Of a stretch of 64,000 nt of DNA, positions 40,448 to 50,717 are shown piece by piece. The number at the start of each line of letters is the position of its first letter. Within the stretch, counting starts at the first letter, position 1. The translations under genes were made by a program, and so were the position numbers. The DNA comes from Elizabethkingia miricola (GTDB taxonomy: Bacteria > Bacteroidota > Bacteroidia > Flavobacteriales > Weeksellaceae): positions 248,001-312,000 of the forward strand of contig NZ_LSGQ01000003.1 in NCBI RefSeq assembly GCF_001675285.1, read 5' to 3'. The notes under the pieces are model-generated. The model did not search any database and was not told where the DNA came from. It saw nothing but the letters and a program-made list of their open reading frames with translations.

Positions 40448-40481
40448 AAAAAAACCGCTCTGTTTCCAGAACGGTTTTTTT
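40448..40481 (-). terminator. Terminator of groES-groEL
   Basis: ACCGCTCTG (40454-40462) and CAGAACGGT (40467-40475); the C/A mismatch on the plus strand becomes a G-U pair in minus-strand RNA. Strong T-tail. Confidence 0.85.
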
Positions 40482-40505
40482 ATTTATTGCGTCGGTCGCC
40501 GACCG

Positions 40506-42137
<1,632 letters not shown>

Positions 42138-42246
42138 TTAGATATTAGATGTTAGAAGTCAGATATTAGACACTAACATTATTTTTAAATTAATTTTTAT
42201 ATAGAAAAGCTATCTGCCAGAAGCCAATAGCAATAAGCCTTATCGC

Positions 42247-42525
42247 TTATCCAATGATTCCTAATAAATCAGCTTCTCTGATGATTAAGTAGTCTTTTCC
42301 TTCCAGTTTTAATTCAGCACCAGAGTATTTTCCGTAAAGTACTTTATCTCCAACTTTTACAGTTAACGGCTCGTCTTTTTTACCGTTTCCAACAGCTACA
42401 ACTGTTCCTTCTTGCGGCTTTTCTTTTGCAGTGTCCGGGATAATGATTCCTGAAGCAGTTTTAGTTTCTGCAGCGATTGGTTCTACAAGAACTCTGTCTG
42501 CTAATGGTTTGAAGTTTACTGACAT
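42247..42525 (-). CDS. groES: Co-chaperonin GroES
   Basis: A 92-residue Cpn10, cap of the GroEL ring. It reads [20 protein letters not shown], then [20 protein letters not shown] (mobile loop), [20 protein letters not shown] and [20 protein letters not shown]. The start is the ATG 42523-42525; upstream codons ([10 protein letters not shown]...) in the same frame are not conserved in the family. Heat-shock control is likely but no CIRCE element is visible before it. Confidence 0.97.
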   Translation of the reverse strand: MSVNFKPLADRVLVEPIAAETKTASGIIIPDTAKEKPQEGTVVAVGNGKKDEPLTVKVGDKVLYGKYSGAELKLEGKDYLIIREADLLGIIG

Positions 42526-42659
42526 AATTATCTTAATTTTTTTGATTTCTGGTTTAGTTTTCTCCAACAATGTGCCAAGTTGATTATTGGTTGCAAGTTG
42601 CAAGTTGATGGTCAAAAATTGGCAGAGTTTTTTTCAGGATAAGAAATTTTGGCAGAAAA

Positions 42660-43600
42660 AATGAAAATGAAATTTTAAGATCCGAACCAGAAAGGCATAA
42701 ATCTGCCCGGGGATTTATTCACAATATATCATCAGGATATAAAAAATATAAACGCAAGGAACGCAAAGTAATATATAATAATTGTGGATATTTTACGAAC
42801 GCAAAGGCATTTCATTCAGCCAAGATTTAAAGATCATTGCCAGGCATGAGTAACTCAGTGCTCCATGCGTTAAAATTATAATATCAACACAAAGGCACAA
42901 ATTACAGCATATCGAGAGTATGTTTTAAAGGCACAAGAAAATCAAAGATTTTCAGAATTAGATATACACACTGAATAAACCTCAGGGGTCATTGCTAAGC
43001 GTTAGCGGCTTTGCGTACTTTTCGATTAAATAATTTTTACCACATAGTTTTTCAGGAATATTGTGCTATGTACCTATGTGATTTAGAAATTAGAATAAAC
43101 CACAAAAGACACAAAAGATAATGTTAATATGTTATGGTTTTTAGGATACAAAGATTTCACCTAAAGGTAAAATTACTTCTACCATTTTAGAAATTAATAA
43201 AGTTATGTTCTTATTAACCTTTGCTAAGCGCTAGCGGCTCCGCTCTCTTCAAAACGTAATAAATGCTCAAAAAATCTTTGCGTACTTTGCGATTAAATAA
43301 TTTTTACCACATAGTTTTCAGGGATATTGTGCTATGTCCCTATGTGGTTTAGAAGTTGGAATGAACCACAAAAGGTACAAAAGATATATTGCTACCGTTT
43401 AGTTTTCACCACATAGATACATAGTTTCCATAGCATTGAATGAAGGTATCTTCGATACTAACATAGAATACATAGCTGATGTGTGAAAATTTATTTCCTA
43501 TGTAAAACTTTATTTAGAATTATTAGCTATGTATCTATGTGGTTTGAAAATAACCATAAAAAAGCCTTATCACATAGGTAATAAGGCTTTCAATCATATT
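42660..43600. repeat. Mosaic palindromic intergenic repeat region, left copy
   Basis: A 1.1-kb non-coding spacer (42526-43619) filled with repeated words. A 97-base direct repeat occurs at 43024-43120 and 43291-43386. Modules start CCACATAG and end CTATGTGG (for example 43306-43347 and the perfect 16-base pair CCACATAGATACATAG / CTATGTATCTATGTGG at about 43409 and 43527). GCTAAGCGTTAGCGG and TTTGCGTACTTTGCGA are other recurring words. The part 43331-43433 is repeated inverted at 48280-48382. Confidence 0.8.
43561..43590 (-). terminator. Terminator of the M1 peptidase gene
   Basis: AAAGCCTTAT (43561-43570) and ATAAGGCTTT (43581-43590), perfect 10-base arms, T-rich minus-strand tail; 30 bases past the stop codon. 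Confidence 0.88.
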
Positions 43601-43619
43601 AATTAATAATTGGTCTTGG

Positions 43620-45980
43620 CTATTTCTTTGCGGCCTGCATTGGATTCATGACACCGTTTGCAGCACCTCGTGCCTGATTTTGTTTCGCTTTGAAGATGCT
43701 AAACTTGCTGGCTTCAGGCATTGCACCCCAGTAGTTGTTGGAGGTGTCGATATCTGCTGTTTCCAGCATTGGGTCCAATTGTATAGATTTTACTTTCTTG
43801 TTGAAGAAGTAAGTTTTGGATGCTTTCTGCTCGTTGTGTCTCCAGATTTGTGCTGAAGCTCTGTCTGTGGTTTTGGAACCATCTTCAAAAGTAAATTCCA
43901 CAATCAGCGGCATTACCAGTCCACCTTTGTTGGCGAAGTCTACCTGGTAAGCGTAAGTATCTTTAAACTGTTCTTTGTCTTTTCCTGTCAGGTTTTCAGA
44001 TGCCGGCGTTTTTACTTCGAAAGTCTTGTTAGGATCTACTTTTTCCATACCTCTGTCGTATCTCCAGTAGAAATCCTGTGCTTCCTTATCTTTATCAGTG
44101 TAGAAAGTAATCTTCTTGTCCTCGCGGTTTCTGACTTTTGAAATATCATCGAATACCGGAAGTTCAGCTTTGGCAACTTTTACAGAAGTAGATTTCTCCA
44201 TAGATTTTGTATCGGTGTCAGCTTTTGCAACGCTTACTTTTTCTATGGCGATATCTACAGGATCTGTTCCGTAGAACCAGCCTCTCCAGAACCAGTCAAG
44301 GTCTTCAGCACTGGCATCTTCCATTGTTCTGAAGAAATCTGCCGGAGTAGGGTGGCGGAAAGCCCATCTTTTAGCATAGGTTTTAAATGCTTTATCAAAA
44401 AGCTCACGCCCCATAATGGTTTCTCTAAGAATATTAAGTCCGGTTGCCGGCTTGGAATAAGCATTAGGACCAAAACGGGTAATATTTTCGGAATTGGTCA
44501 TAATAGGTTCCAGCTCGTCTTTCGGAAGTTTCATATAATCGACAATAGTATGTGCCGGACCTCTTTTAGAAGGGAACTTATTGTCCCAAAGTTCTTCTGT
44601 TAAATATTCCACAAAGGTGTTAAGTCCTTCATCCATCCAGCTCCATTGGCGCTCGTCACTGTTTACAATCATTGGGAAGAAGTTGTGTCCCACTTCGTGG
44701 ATCACCACACCAATCATCCCGTTTTTAGTCGCTTCGGAATAAGTGCCGTCTTTTTCTGCTCTTCCGTAGTTGAAGCAGATCATAGGATATTCCATTCCGT
44801 TGGAAGCTTCTACACTTTGTGCTACAGGGTATGGATAAGGAATGGTAAAATCTGAATAGGTTTTAATGGTGTGTGCTACAGCTCTTGTGGAGAACTTGCT
44901 GTAGATAGGATAAGCTTCTTTTCCGTAGAAACTCATACACATTACCTTATTATTGTTCTCGGCGATAACCTGTGGCATAGCATCCCATACAAATTTACGG
45001 GAAGATCCCCATGCGAAGTCACGTACATCATTGGCTTCAAAGATCCAGGTTTTTCTTTCTTTGGATTTATTTTTCTCCGCTTTTTTAGCTTCGTCCAGTG
45101 TAACGATTTCTATCGGTGCAGTAGCGCTTTGTGCCTTTTGCCATCTTTGTTTCTGTGCGGATGACATTACCTGGTCGTAATTTTTACATTCGCCGGTAGC
45201 ACCTACAACATGGTCTGCAGGAACATTGATGCTTACTTTGTAATTACCGAAAGGAAGTGCAAATTCACCACGCCCTGTAAACTGGTGGTTCTGCCATCCC
45301 TGGAAATCGCTGTATACACACATTCTCGGGAACCATTGCGTCATGGTGAAAAGGTAATTGCCATCTTCCGGGAAGTATTCGTATCCGCCACGGCCGCCAT
45401 CTTTCATACGGTCAGAAATGTTGTAGTTCCAGTCTACTTTAAAGACTATTTTTTCTCCTTTCTTCAGAGGTGTGGTAAGGTCTATACGCATCATGGTTTT
45501 GTTGATGGTATATTTTAGCGGACTGCCATTAGCATCCGTAACTTTTTCTATTCTTACACCATAGCCATTATCTTTTATCGGATATTCCGAAATCTTCAGT
45601 TTGTCTGCAGTAACAGCCTGTGGAATCGTACTGGAGAATTCGAAGCCTGCATTGTTCACAGAGCTGTGCTCGTTTTCATCCAGCTGCAGCCATAGATAAT
45701 CTAAAGTATCGGGTGAGTTGTTGTAGTAAGTAACCGTTTCCGATGCTTTCAAATGCTGCTTATCTTCGTCTAAATAAGCGTTGATATTGTAATCTGCACG
45801 TTGCTGCCAGTATTTTTCACCTGGTGCGCCGCTGGCAGTTCTGTATACATTGGGAGTAGGAAGTATGGTTCCTAGTTGTTCGAATTTGTTTCCGTGATTG
45901 CTGCCCGGATTGTTCTGAATATTCTGTGCAAAGGCACCAAGGCTGCAAAGGGATAATAAATACAAAGACTTAAATTTCAT
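43620..45980 (-). CDS. M1 family metallopeptidase
   Basis: A 786-residue exported zinc aminopeptidase-like enzyme. The start at 45978-45980 gives a good signal peptide (MKFKSLYLLSLCSLGAFAQ); the longer frame adds 18 unneeded residues. The zinc motif HEVGH lies at residues 428-432, followed by the ligand Glu in MDEGLNTFVEYLTEE, and the exopeptidase-type strand is SNGMEYPMICFN instead of the usual GAMEN. The N-terminal domain QHLKASETVTYYNNSPDTLD is the beta-sandwich of the family. Neighbours HupE-like and DUF6702 form a conserved set in the phylum. Confidence 0.94.
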   Translation of the reverse strand: MKFKSLYLLSLCSLGAFAQNIQNNPGSNHGNKFEQLGTILPTPNVYRTASGAPGEKYWQQRADYNINAYLDEDKQHLKASETVTYYNNSPDTLDYLWLQLDENEHSSVNNAGFEFSSTIPQAVTADKLKISEYPIKDNGYGVRIEKVTDANGSPLKYTINKTMMRIDLTTPLKKGEKIVFKVDWNYNISDRMKDGGRGGYEYFPEDGNYLFTMTQWFPRMCVYSDFQGWQNHQFTGRGEFALPFGNYKVSINVPADHVVGATGECKNYDQVMSSAQKQRWQKAQSATAPIEIVTLDEAKKAEKNKSKERKTWIFEANDVRDFAWGSSRKFVWDAMPQVIAENNNKVMCMSFYGKEAYPIYSKFSTRAVAHTIKTYSDFTIPYPYPVAQSVEASNGMEYPMICFNYGRAEKDGTYSEATKNGMIGVVIHEVGHNFFPMIVNSDERQWSWMDEGLNTFVEYLTEELWDNKFPSKRGPAHTIVDYMKLPKDELEPIMTNSENITRFGPNAYSKPATGLNILRETIMGRELFDKAFKTYAKRWAFRHPTPADFFRTMEDASAEDLDWFWRGWFYGTDPVDIAIEKVSVAKADTDTKSMEKSTSVKVAKAELPVFDDISKVRNREDKKITFYTDKDKEAQDFYWRYDRGMEKVDPNKTFEVKTPASENLTGKDKEQFKDTYAYQVDFANKGGLVMPLIVEFTFEDGSKTTDRASAQIWRHNEQKASKTYFFNKKVKSIQLDPMLETADIDTSNNYWGAMPEASKFSIFKAKQNQARGAANGVMNPMQAAKK

Positions 45981-46096
45981 GGTCGAAATTATTTTTATTT
46001 CAAAGGTATAAAAATGCAGGTGTATTTTCTGCAAAAAGGAATGAACTTTTTTACAGAATTATTTGATATTTGTTTTATTAAGTATTAAAATCTTTA

Positions 46097-46261
46097 GAGC
46101 TTGTTTGAATTTTATAGTTAGTACTCTTCGACAGGCTCAGAGTGACAATGCCTGTCCAAAAGAGCTTCCTTTTAGTAGTGTCAGGCTGAGTTGAGTTTAT
46201 AGTGAGCCTGACGAACTATCGAAGCCTTATATTTTTTTTTGACTAAAATTCAAACAGGTTC
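46097..46261 (+). mobile_element. MITE-like repeat, copy 2
   Basis: 165 bases, non-coding. Ends GAGCTTGTTTGAATTTTA (46097-46114) and TAAAATTCAAACAGGTTC (46244-46261) form 18-base terminal inverted repeats with two mismatches. TTA flanks both sides (46094-46096 and 46262-46264), the right one being the stop codon of the HupE-like gene. Internal words CTTCGACAGGCTCAGAGTGAC, split as CTTCGACAGG and CTCAGAGTGAC, and GTCAGGCTGAGTTGAG are shared with copy 1 at 23111, which is in inverse orientation. Confidence 0.8.
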
Positions 46262-46840
46262 TTAAAAAGGAATTCTTTCTAAAGCCATCTGCAGGGATAA
46301 TGCAAATACACCGGAGGAGACAAACATAATCCAGTTTTTACGATCCAGCTTGAAGATAGTTGTTAGTAAAAACAGAATAATAAGAACGGCAAGTACCACA
46401 ACAATCTGTCCCAGTTCAAGACCTATATTAAAACCTAATAACCCTGTCGCAATGCTTTGTTCTTTGGCCAGCGTTATCCGGATAGAATTGGCAAAACCCA
46501 TTCCGTGGATGAGCCCAAAAAAGAGTGCCAGAGAATAGTTGAGTTTCATTTGCTTCTGAACATTATTTTTACCAAAAATATTAATCAGTGCAGTAATAGC
46601 TATGGTACACGGAATAAGAAATTCTACCCATGCAGAAGGAACTCTAAGGATATCGAAAACACTTAGCGCCAGTGTAAGAGAATGGCCAATTGTAAATGCA
46701 GTAACCAAAATCAGTACTTTTTTGAAATCCTGTATGGTATACACTGCGATTAGTACCAGAATAAATAACTGATGATCCAGTGCGTCTTTACTAACAATAT
46801 GATCCCAGCCCATCCTGAGGTAAAACATAAAATCGTTCAT
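46262..46840 (-). CDS. HupE/UreJ family membrane protein
   Basis: A 192-residue membrane protein with about six helices. The HupE/UreJ pattern is seen in LVLIAVYTIQDFKKVLILVT, AFTIGHSLTLALSVFDILRV, ALFFGLIHGMGFANSIRITL and GFNIGLELGQIVVVLAVLII, with the conserved metal-binding-type His and Glu. The family is linked to nickel or cobalt transport; here the neighbour is a peptidase gene, so metal delivery to the M1 enzyme is conceivable but unproven. Its stop codon abuts the terminal repeat of the MITE-like element. Confidence 0.9.
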   Translation of the reverse strand: MNDFMFYLRMGWDHIVSKDALDHQLFILVLIAVYTIQDFKKVLILVTAFTIGHSLTLALSVFDILRVPSAWVEFLIPCTIAITALINIFGKNNVQKQMKLNYSLALFFGLIHGMGFANSIRITLAKEQSIATGLLGFNIGLELGQIVVVLAVLIILFLLTTIFKLDRKNWIMFVSSGVFALSLQMALERIPF

Positions 46841-46927
46841 GGCGTCGTTTTTGCGAAAATATTGATTATTTTTGAATTAGCTTAACAGCAAAGCCTCTTA
46901 AATACGAATAATTATAAATGTGTGCAG

Positions 46928-47440
46928 ATGAAAATCTTTTTTAGGATCTTTTTGTTGATTTCGGGAATTTTGTTTTTTTCTTCTGCAAAAGCAAAAGATG
47001 TTCATCCTTATCATGTAGGCTCTGTAGAATTCAGTTACAATGCCAAATCCCAGACTTTTGAGATTACCGGAAAGTTTTTCATAGACGATATGGAAAATGC
47101 GCTGGATAAAAAGTATGCGAAAAAAGTGTTCTTTAATAATCCGAAATTTAAAAGCGATATGCAGGCTCTGCTGCAGAAGTATTTTGAGGAATACCTGAAA
47201 CTGAAAGTAAATAACAATCAAATCCGGATAAACTTTCTGGGCTACGAAGAAAATTCAGAAGCTGTAGACGTCTATCTGGAAACCGAAAAAGTGGTGAATC
47301 CAAAAAAAATAGAAACAGCAGTAAGCATACTGTACAATTTATTCGACGACCAGATGAATATTATACATATTGTAGTCGGCGGACAAAGAAAGAGTACTAA
47401 ATTGTTGTACCCTGACCGCTACCAATATCAGCAATTTTAA
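46928..47440 (+). CDS. DUF6702 family exported protein
   Basis: A 170-residue protein with signal peptide (residues 1-21, ending FSSAKA). The mature part has the family signature DVHPYHVGSVEFSYNAKSQT, FEITGKFFIDDMENALDKKY, and a C-terminal VSILYNLFDDQMNIIHIVVG. Start at the ATG 46928; a GTG two codons before is in frame. It is divergent from the HupE-like gene and converges on the ACP phosphodiesterase gene with a four-base overlap. The set M1 peptidase, HupE-like, DUF6702 recurs in Bacteroidota, so they may act together. Confidence 0.82.
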   Translation: MKIFFRIFLLISGILFFSSAKAKDVHPYHVGSVEFSYNAKSQTFEITGKFFIDDMENALDKKYAKKVFFNNPKFKSDMQALLQKYFEEYLKLKVNNNQIRINFLGYEENSEAVDVYLETEKVVNPKKIETAVSILYNLFDDQMNIIHIVVGGQRKSTKLLYPDRYQYQQF

Positions 47441-48012
47441 ACTTTCAGATTTTCTATGTGATTTTTCAGATCTGGGAAAAACTCATCATAACATTCTTTC
47501 AGGAAATCTTTTTCTTCCATAAACGAATTGAAAACCGGAATATCCTTTTCCAGATACCTGGCTTTGTTCAGAACATTTTGCAGGCTGTATTTTATTCCCC
47601 AATCATATCGGTAGTTGAAGAGCCAGTCATCGGCTTCCATTTTAGGGAGGATGTGGAGAAATCTTTCCGGAAGTATTTCTTCATAATTCCACAATGTATT
47701 GTATACATGCTTTGTATGTTTCTTCCAGTCGGTTTCGTCATGTATTGCCGTATCATTGGCAAGAAAGTAATCCATGCTGACATCTACAAAAGCACCGGAA
47801 TATAATCTGACCAAAGGCTGGAAAACTTTTTTGGCCTTATGCGTAACAGGATGCTGGTCGGTATAGGTGTCAATTTCTCTGTGGATAATAATGCCATTTT
47901 GTACTTCTACAGGAAGTTTTTCCCGGTCGGCATTTCTAACGTAGTCCGCAATCATATTGCCCACAATTTGTCCATCGGAAAACGATAAATAGGAATGAGC
48001 AAGGAGATTCAT
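47437..48012 (-). CDS. Acyl carrier protein phosphodiesterase (AcpH family)
   Basis: A 191-residue enzyme that removes the phosphopantetheine arm from acyl carrier protein. The metal-binding HD-like core is visible: MNLLAHSYLSFSDGQIVGNM, IIHREIDTYTDQHPVTHKAK, and YSGAFVDVSMDYFLANDTAI with the conserved aspartates. Length agrees with E. coli AcpH (193). The 3' end overlaps the DUF6702 gene by four bases in convergent orientation. Confidence 0.93.
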   Translation of the reverse strand: MNLLAHSYLSFSDGQIVGNMIADYVRNADREKLPVEVQNGIIIHREIDTYTDQHPVTHKAKKVFQPLVRLYSGAFVDVSMDYFLANDTAIHDETDWKKHTKHVYNTLWNYEEILPERFLHILPKMEADDWLFNYRYDWGIKYSLQNVLNKARYLEKDIPVFNSFMEEKDFLKECYDEFFPDLKNHIENLKV

Positions 48013-48149
48013 CTTTATTTTATTTGAGTAAAGGTAGCGAATTTGTTCAGAATAAATTATAAAGGTCTTTTCCGAGCAGCTTAAAGGAATGGTCTAATTC
48101 TTTACACAACATTATGAAAGTTGTTTGGTAATTGTTGTTTAAACGCAAA

Positions 48150-48575
48150 ATTCGTAAAGGTTTTTTGGGCTTTTATTACGTTTTGAAGACCGCAAAGCCT
48201 AATACTTTTAAACCACATAGAAACATAGCTAATAATCCCTAATAGGTTTTACATAGGAAAATAAATTTCCCCACATCAGCTATGGAAACTATGTATCTAT
48301 GTGGTGAAAACTAAACGGTAGCAATATATCTTTTGTGCCTTTTGTGGTTTATTCTAACTTCTAAACCACATAGGGACATAGCATAAGTATCTTGGGTGAA
48401 AATTTTGTGGTAATAGTTTAAACGCAAAGTTCGCAAAGGTTCTTTGGATATTTATCATGTTTTTAAGTCCGCGGAGCCACTAACGCTTAGCAACGACCTC
48501 AAAGTTTTAAAATCTTTGATTCTTTTGTGCCTTTGTGTTGATGTTATAATTTTAGCGAAAGGAACGTAAAGAGTT
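48150..48575. repeat. Mosaic palindromic intergenic repeat region, right copy (inverted)
   Basis: A 563-base spacer (48013-48575) most of which matches the left region at 42660-43600 in opposite orientation. The clearest match is 48280-48382 to 43331-43433: 103 bases with three differences by direct reading. The CCACATAG / CTATGTGG module and the AAACGCAAAGTTCGCAAAGG word recur here too. A 42-base insertion present in the left copy (43434-43475) is absent here. Confidence 0.8.
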
Positions 48576-49562
48576 TTAATGTTTCCGGTTTGTTTTCCGG
48601 AAGTCCGTATTGAAATAATCTGAAGCTTCTTTTATAGCGGTTTCAATGGAGTGATACTGCACATTGAGTTCCGTTGCTGACTTGTGATTGGTATAATAAT
48701 TTTCAATACACAGCGATTCCATATTTGGCGTGCACAGATCCGTCTTAATATTCAACTTTCTTAGCAGATCTCCGAAAAGGCCTGCTATTCTCAGAACGAA
48801 TCCGGGGACTTTTACCATCAGAGGATTCTGGTTGTTTATTGTATTCAGTTTCTGAAAGAAATCTTTATAGCTTATATTCTCATTGCAGGCGATGTATTTT
48901 TCACCGTTTTTAGCATGGATTATCGCATTGATAATGGTTTGTGCAACATCTTTTACATACACGAAGTTCTTTCCGCCCGGTGGATAGAGAATAAGCTTTT
49001 TATGAAGTCCCATCAGGATAATCCTGCCTGAGCTGGGTTTGGTGTCAAAAGCGCCAAGCATAAAAGTGGGGCATATGATGACAGTTTCTGTAGCATTGTT
49101 TTGTTGGAGGAGATAATCTTCCGCAGCTTTTTTACTCAAAGCATAAAAAGATTCTGTGAATGGGAATTTCATCGGTTTGCCTTCATTGCCCAAACCGTCT
49201 GAATCTGAAAATCCGGAAGTATTAGCGGTACTTACGAAAATAAATTTCTTTACATCTGATTTTACAGCAGTTTCATATAAATGATGTGTGGCTTCGTAGT
49301 TGGTTTTATAATAGTCTTCATACTGAAGTATATTTTGCCTGGTTTCGGCAGCAATGTGGATAACAATGTCGATATCAGAAAATATTGTGGAATAATCATC
49401 GAAGAGATTACCTTTTAATAAAGTGAGATTTTCATTTCTGGTGCCTGTAAAGCTATCGGGATTCCGGATAAGTCCGGTAACTCTGTAGTTCTGTTCCAAA
49501 AGAAGATTGACAAGATTGGTGCCCAGAAGTCCGGAAATGCCGGTAATAAATATATTCTTCAT
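48576..49562 (-). CDS. NAD-dependent epimerase/dehydratase (extended SDR)
   Basis: A 328-residue extended short-chain reductase. The NAD-binding start is IFITGISGLLGTNLVNLLLE, the TGxxGxxG motif, and the catalytic Tyr/Lys pair is in SFYALSKKAAEDYLL. VHIAAETRQNILQYEDYYKT and NVEATHHLYE-like segments are typical. Substrate is not known; relatives act on dihydroflavonols, sterols or sugars. It overlaps the upstream short SDR gene by four bases, so both are co-translated. Confidence 0.92.
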   Translation of the reverse strand: MKNIFITGISGLLGTNLVNLLLEQNYRVTGLIRNPDSFTGTRNENLTLLKGNLFDDYSTIFSDIDIVIHIAAETRQNILQYEDYYKTNYEATHHLYETAVKSDVKKFIFVSTANTSGFSDSDGLGNEGKPMKFPFTESFYALSKKAAEDYLLQQNNATETVIICPTFMLGAFDTKPSSGRIILMGLHKKLILYPPGGKNFVYVKDVAQTIINAIIHAKNGEKYIACNENISYKDFFQKLNTINNQNPLMVKVPGFVLRIAGLFGDLLRKLNIKTDLCTPNMESLCIENYYTNHKSATELNVQYHSIETAIKEASDYFNTDFRKTNRKH

Positions 49563-50392
49563 TCTTTTAACGAAGCAGTTCTTGGTGCTGCTTTTTTGTG
49601 TTCAGTATATTGTTCCAGAATCTCTTTTTTACTGGCTTCGGAGATTAGACGTGTTTTTAACCAGTCCGGAGCATAATTCATCACCAGCCAGCTTAGTTTG
49701 TTCAGGATAATTAGTGATCTGCCTTTTAATAATTGCGTTACACATACTCGGGCATTTCTCTCCGGTGTCGACATCAGGAATTTTCCCAGGGCTCCTTGTC
49801 TGTCTAGTCTTTCGGTGTTTTCCACAGTTGTTTTCATGGGGCCGGGATGTGCTACACTTACCAGTACATTTGTATCTTTTAGTTCATACCTCAATCCTCT
49901 GGAGAAAGAATGTACAAAGGCTTTGGATGCAGGATAAACTGTTTTATAGCCAATCGGTGCTAAAGCTGCAATACTGGAAATATTTAGAATATATGCTTTT
50001 TTCTGACGGATGAGGTTGGGGAGGAGCAGATGGGTGAGCAGGGAAGTAGCAGTTATATTCAGTTGAATAATTTTGCTGATGTACTCTGTCCGCGCTTCTG
50101 TAAACTTCATGGAACCGCCAAGACCTGCATTGTTAATAAGAATATAAACTTCAAAATTCTCATTGACCCATTGGGCGAGTTCCATAATATTTCCGGTAAT
50201 ACAAAGATCCGTTTCGTACGCAATGGCTTCGATTCCAAAATCTGAAATCAAAGTCTGACAGAATGAATCCAGCCCCTGATTGGGAAGACTTATCAAAACA
50301 AGATTGATATGCCTTTTAGCTAATTCCAGAGCAATGTGTTTTCCCATTCCCTGGCTGGCTCCTGTTACAATTGCATATTTGTTTTCAGACAT
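49559..50392 (-). CDS. Short-chain dehydrogenase/reductase
   Basis: A 277-residue classical SDR. The N-terminal VTGASQGMGKHIALELAKR is the cofactor loop, NNAG is in INNAGLGGSM, and the catalytic Tyr-x3-Lys is VYPASKAFVHS. Substrate unknown. It is the first gene of a two-gene SDR operon and has a palindromic promoter region that should bind a regulator. Confidence 0.94.
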   Translation of the reverse strand: MSENKYAIVTGASQGMGKHIALELAKRHINLVLISLPNQGLDSFCQTLISDFGIEAIAYETDLCITGNIMELAQWVNENFEVYILINNAGLGGSMKFTEARTEYISKIIQLNITATSLLTHLLLPNLIRQKKAYILNISSIAALAPIGYKTVYPASKAFVHSFSRGLRYELKDTNVLVSVAHPGPMKTTVENTERLDRQGALGKFLMSTPERNARVCVTQLLKGRSLIILNKLSWLVMNYAPDWLKTRLISEASKKEILEQYTEHKKAAPRTASLKE

Positions 50393-50413
50393 TTTTGTAA
50401 TTGGTTCTGCATC

Positions 50414-50436
50414 ATTTGTTTAGATGCTAAACAAAT
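50414..50436. promoter_or_regulatory. Perfect palindrome, operator candidate for the SDR operon
   Basis: Arms ATTTGTTTAG and CTAAACAAAT with the 3-base spacer ATG, perfect over 10 bases. The right arm overlaps the -7 box of the SDR operon, so a bound repressor would block transcription. Size and symmetry match TetR- or MarR-type operators. Confidence 0.65.
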
Positions 50437-50458
50437 ATAAATTATTTTTTTATTGCAA
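50432..50458 (-). promoter_or_regulatory. Promoter of the SDR operon
   Basis: TATATTTG on the minus strand (50432-50439) with TTG (50456-50458) 16 bases before it. About 40 bases upstream of the SDR start. Confidence 0.55.
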
Positions 50459-50717
50459 TAGTCGGAGGGAACTTAAAAAGATGCTTTGTCTGTATTATAA
50501 ATCTTTTAAACAGATGTGCATAAGTGGTGGGAGGAATGGCGGGTAGTGACATTTTTTTAATATTTGGTTAGCCAAATGTACTGCCGGCAGGTATTCCAAA
50601 AGCCCTTATTTATAAAACGGAACTATATAATAAAGGCTTGTAATAATGATGATTGGATTATATAATAGTGCGGTTTTATAAACCGGTATGTAGTTTTCTT
50701 GTTCCTAAATTACCTGA
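50459..50717. other. Spacer between VanW and SDR genes, with a long imperfect hairpin
   Basis: Non-coding. TTTATAAAACGG with AACTATATAATA (50609-50632) and TATATAATAGT with GCGGTTTTATAAA (50659-50682) pair imperfectly over about 24 bases, with a 26-base loop. It could terminate the VanW transcript, although the tail is poor. Confidence 0.45.

Noticed and set aside
43024-43386. Possible CRISPR array in the repeat-rich spacer
   Set aside because: The repeats are long (97 bases), imperfect, unevenly spaced and palindromic-modular, with no cas genes; they are dispersed intergenic repeats.
43620-48012. Composite transposon carrying the M1 peptidase block
   Set aside because: The flanking repeats have no transposase and no matching target duplication could be seen; kept only as a possible inversion substrate.
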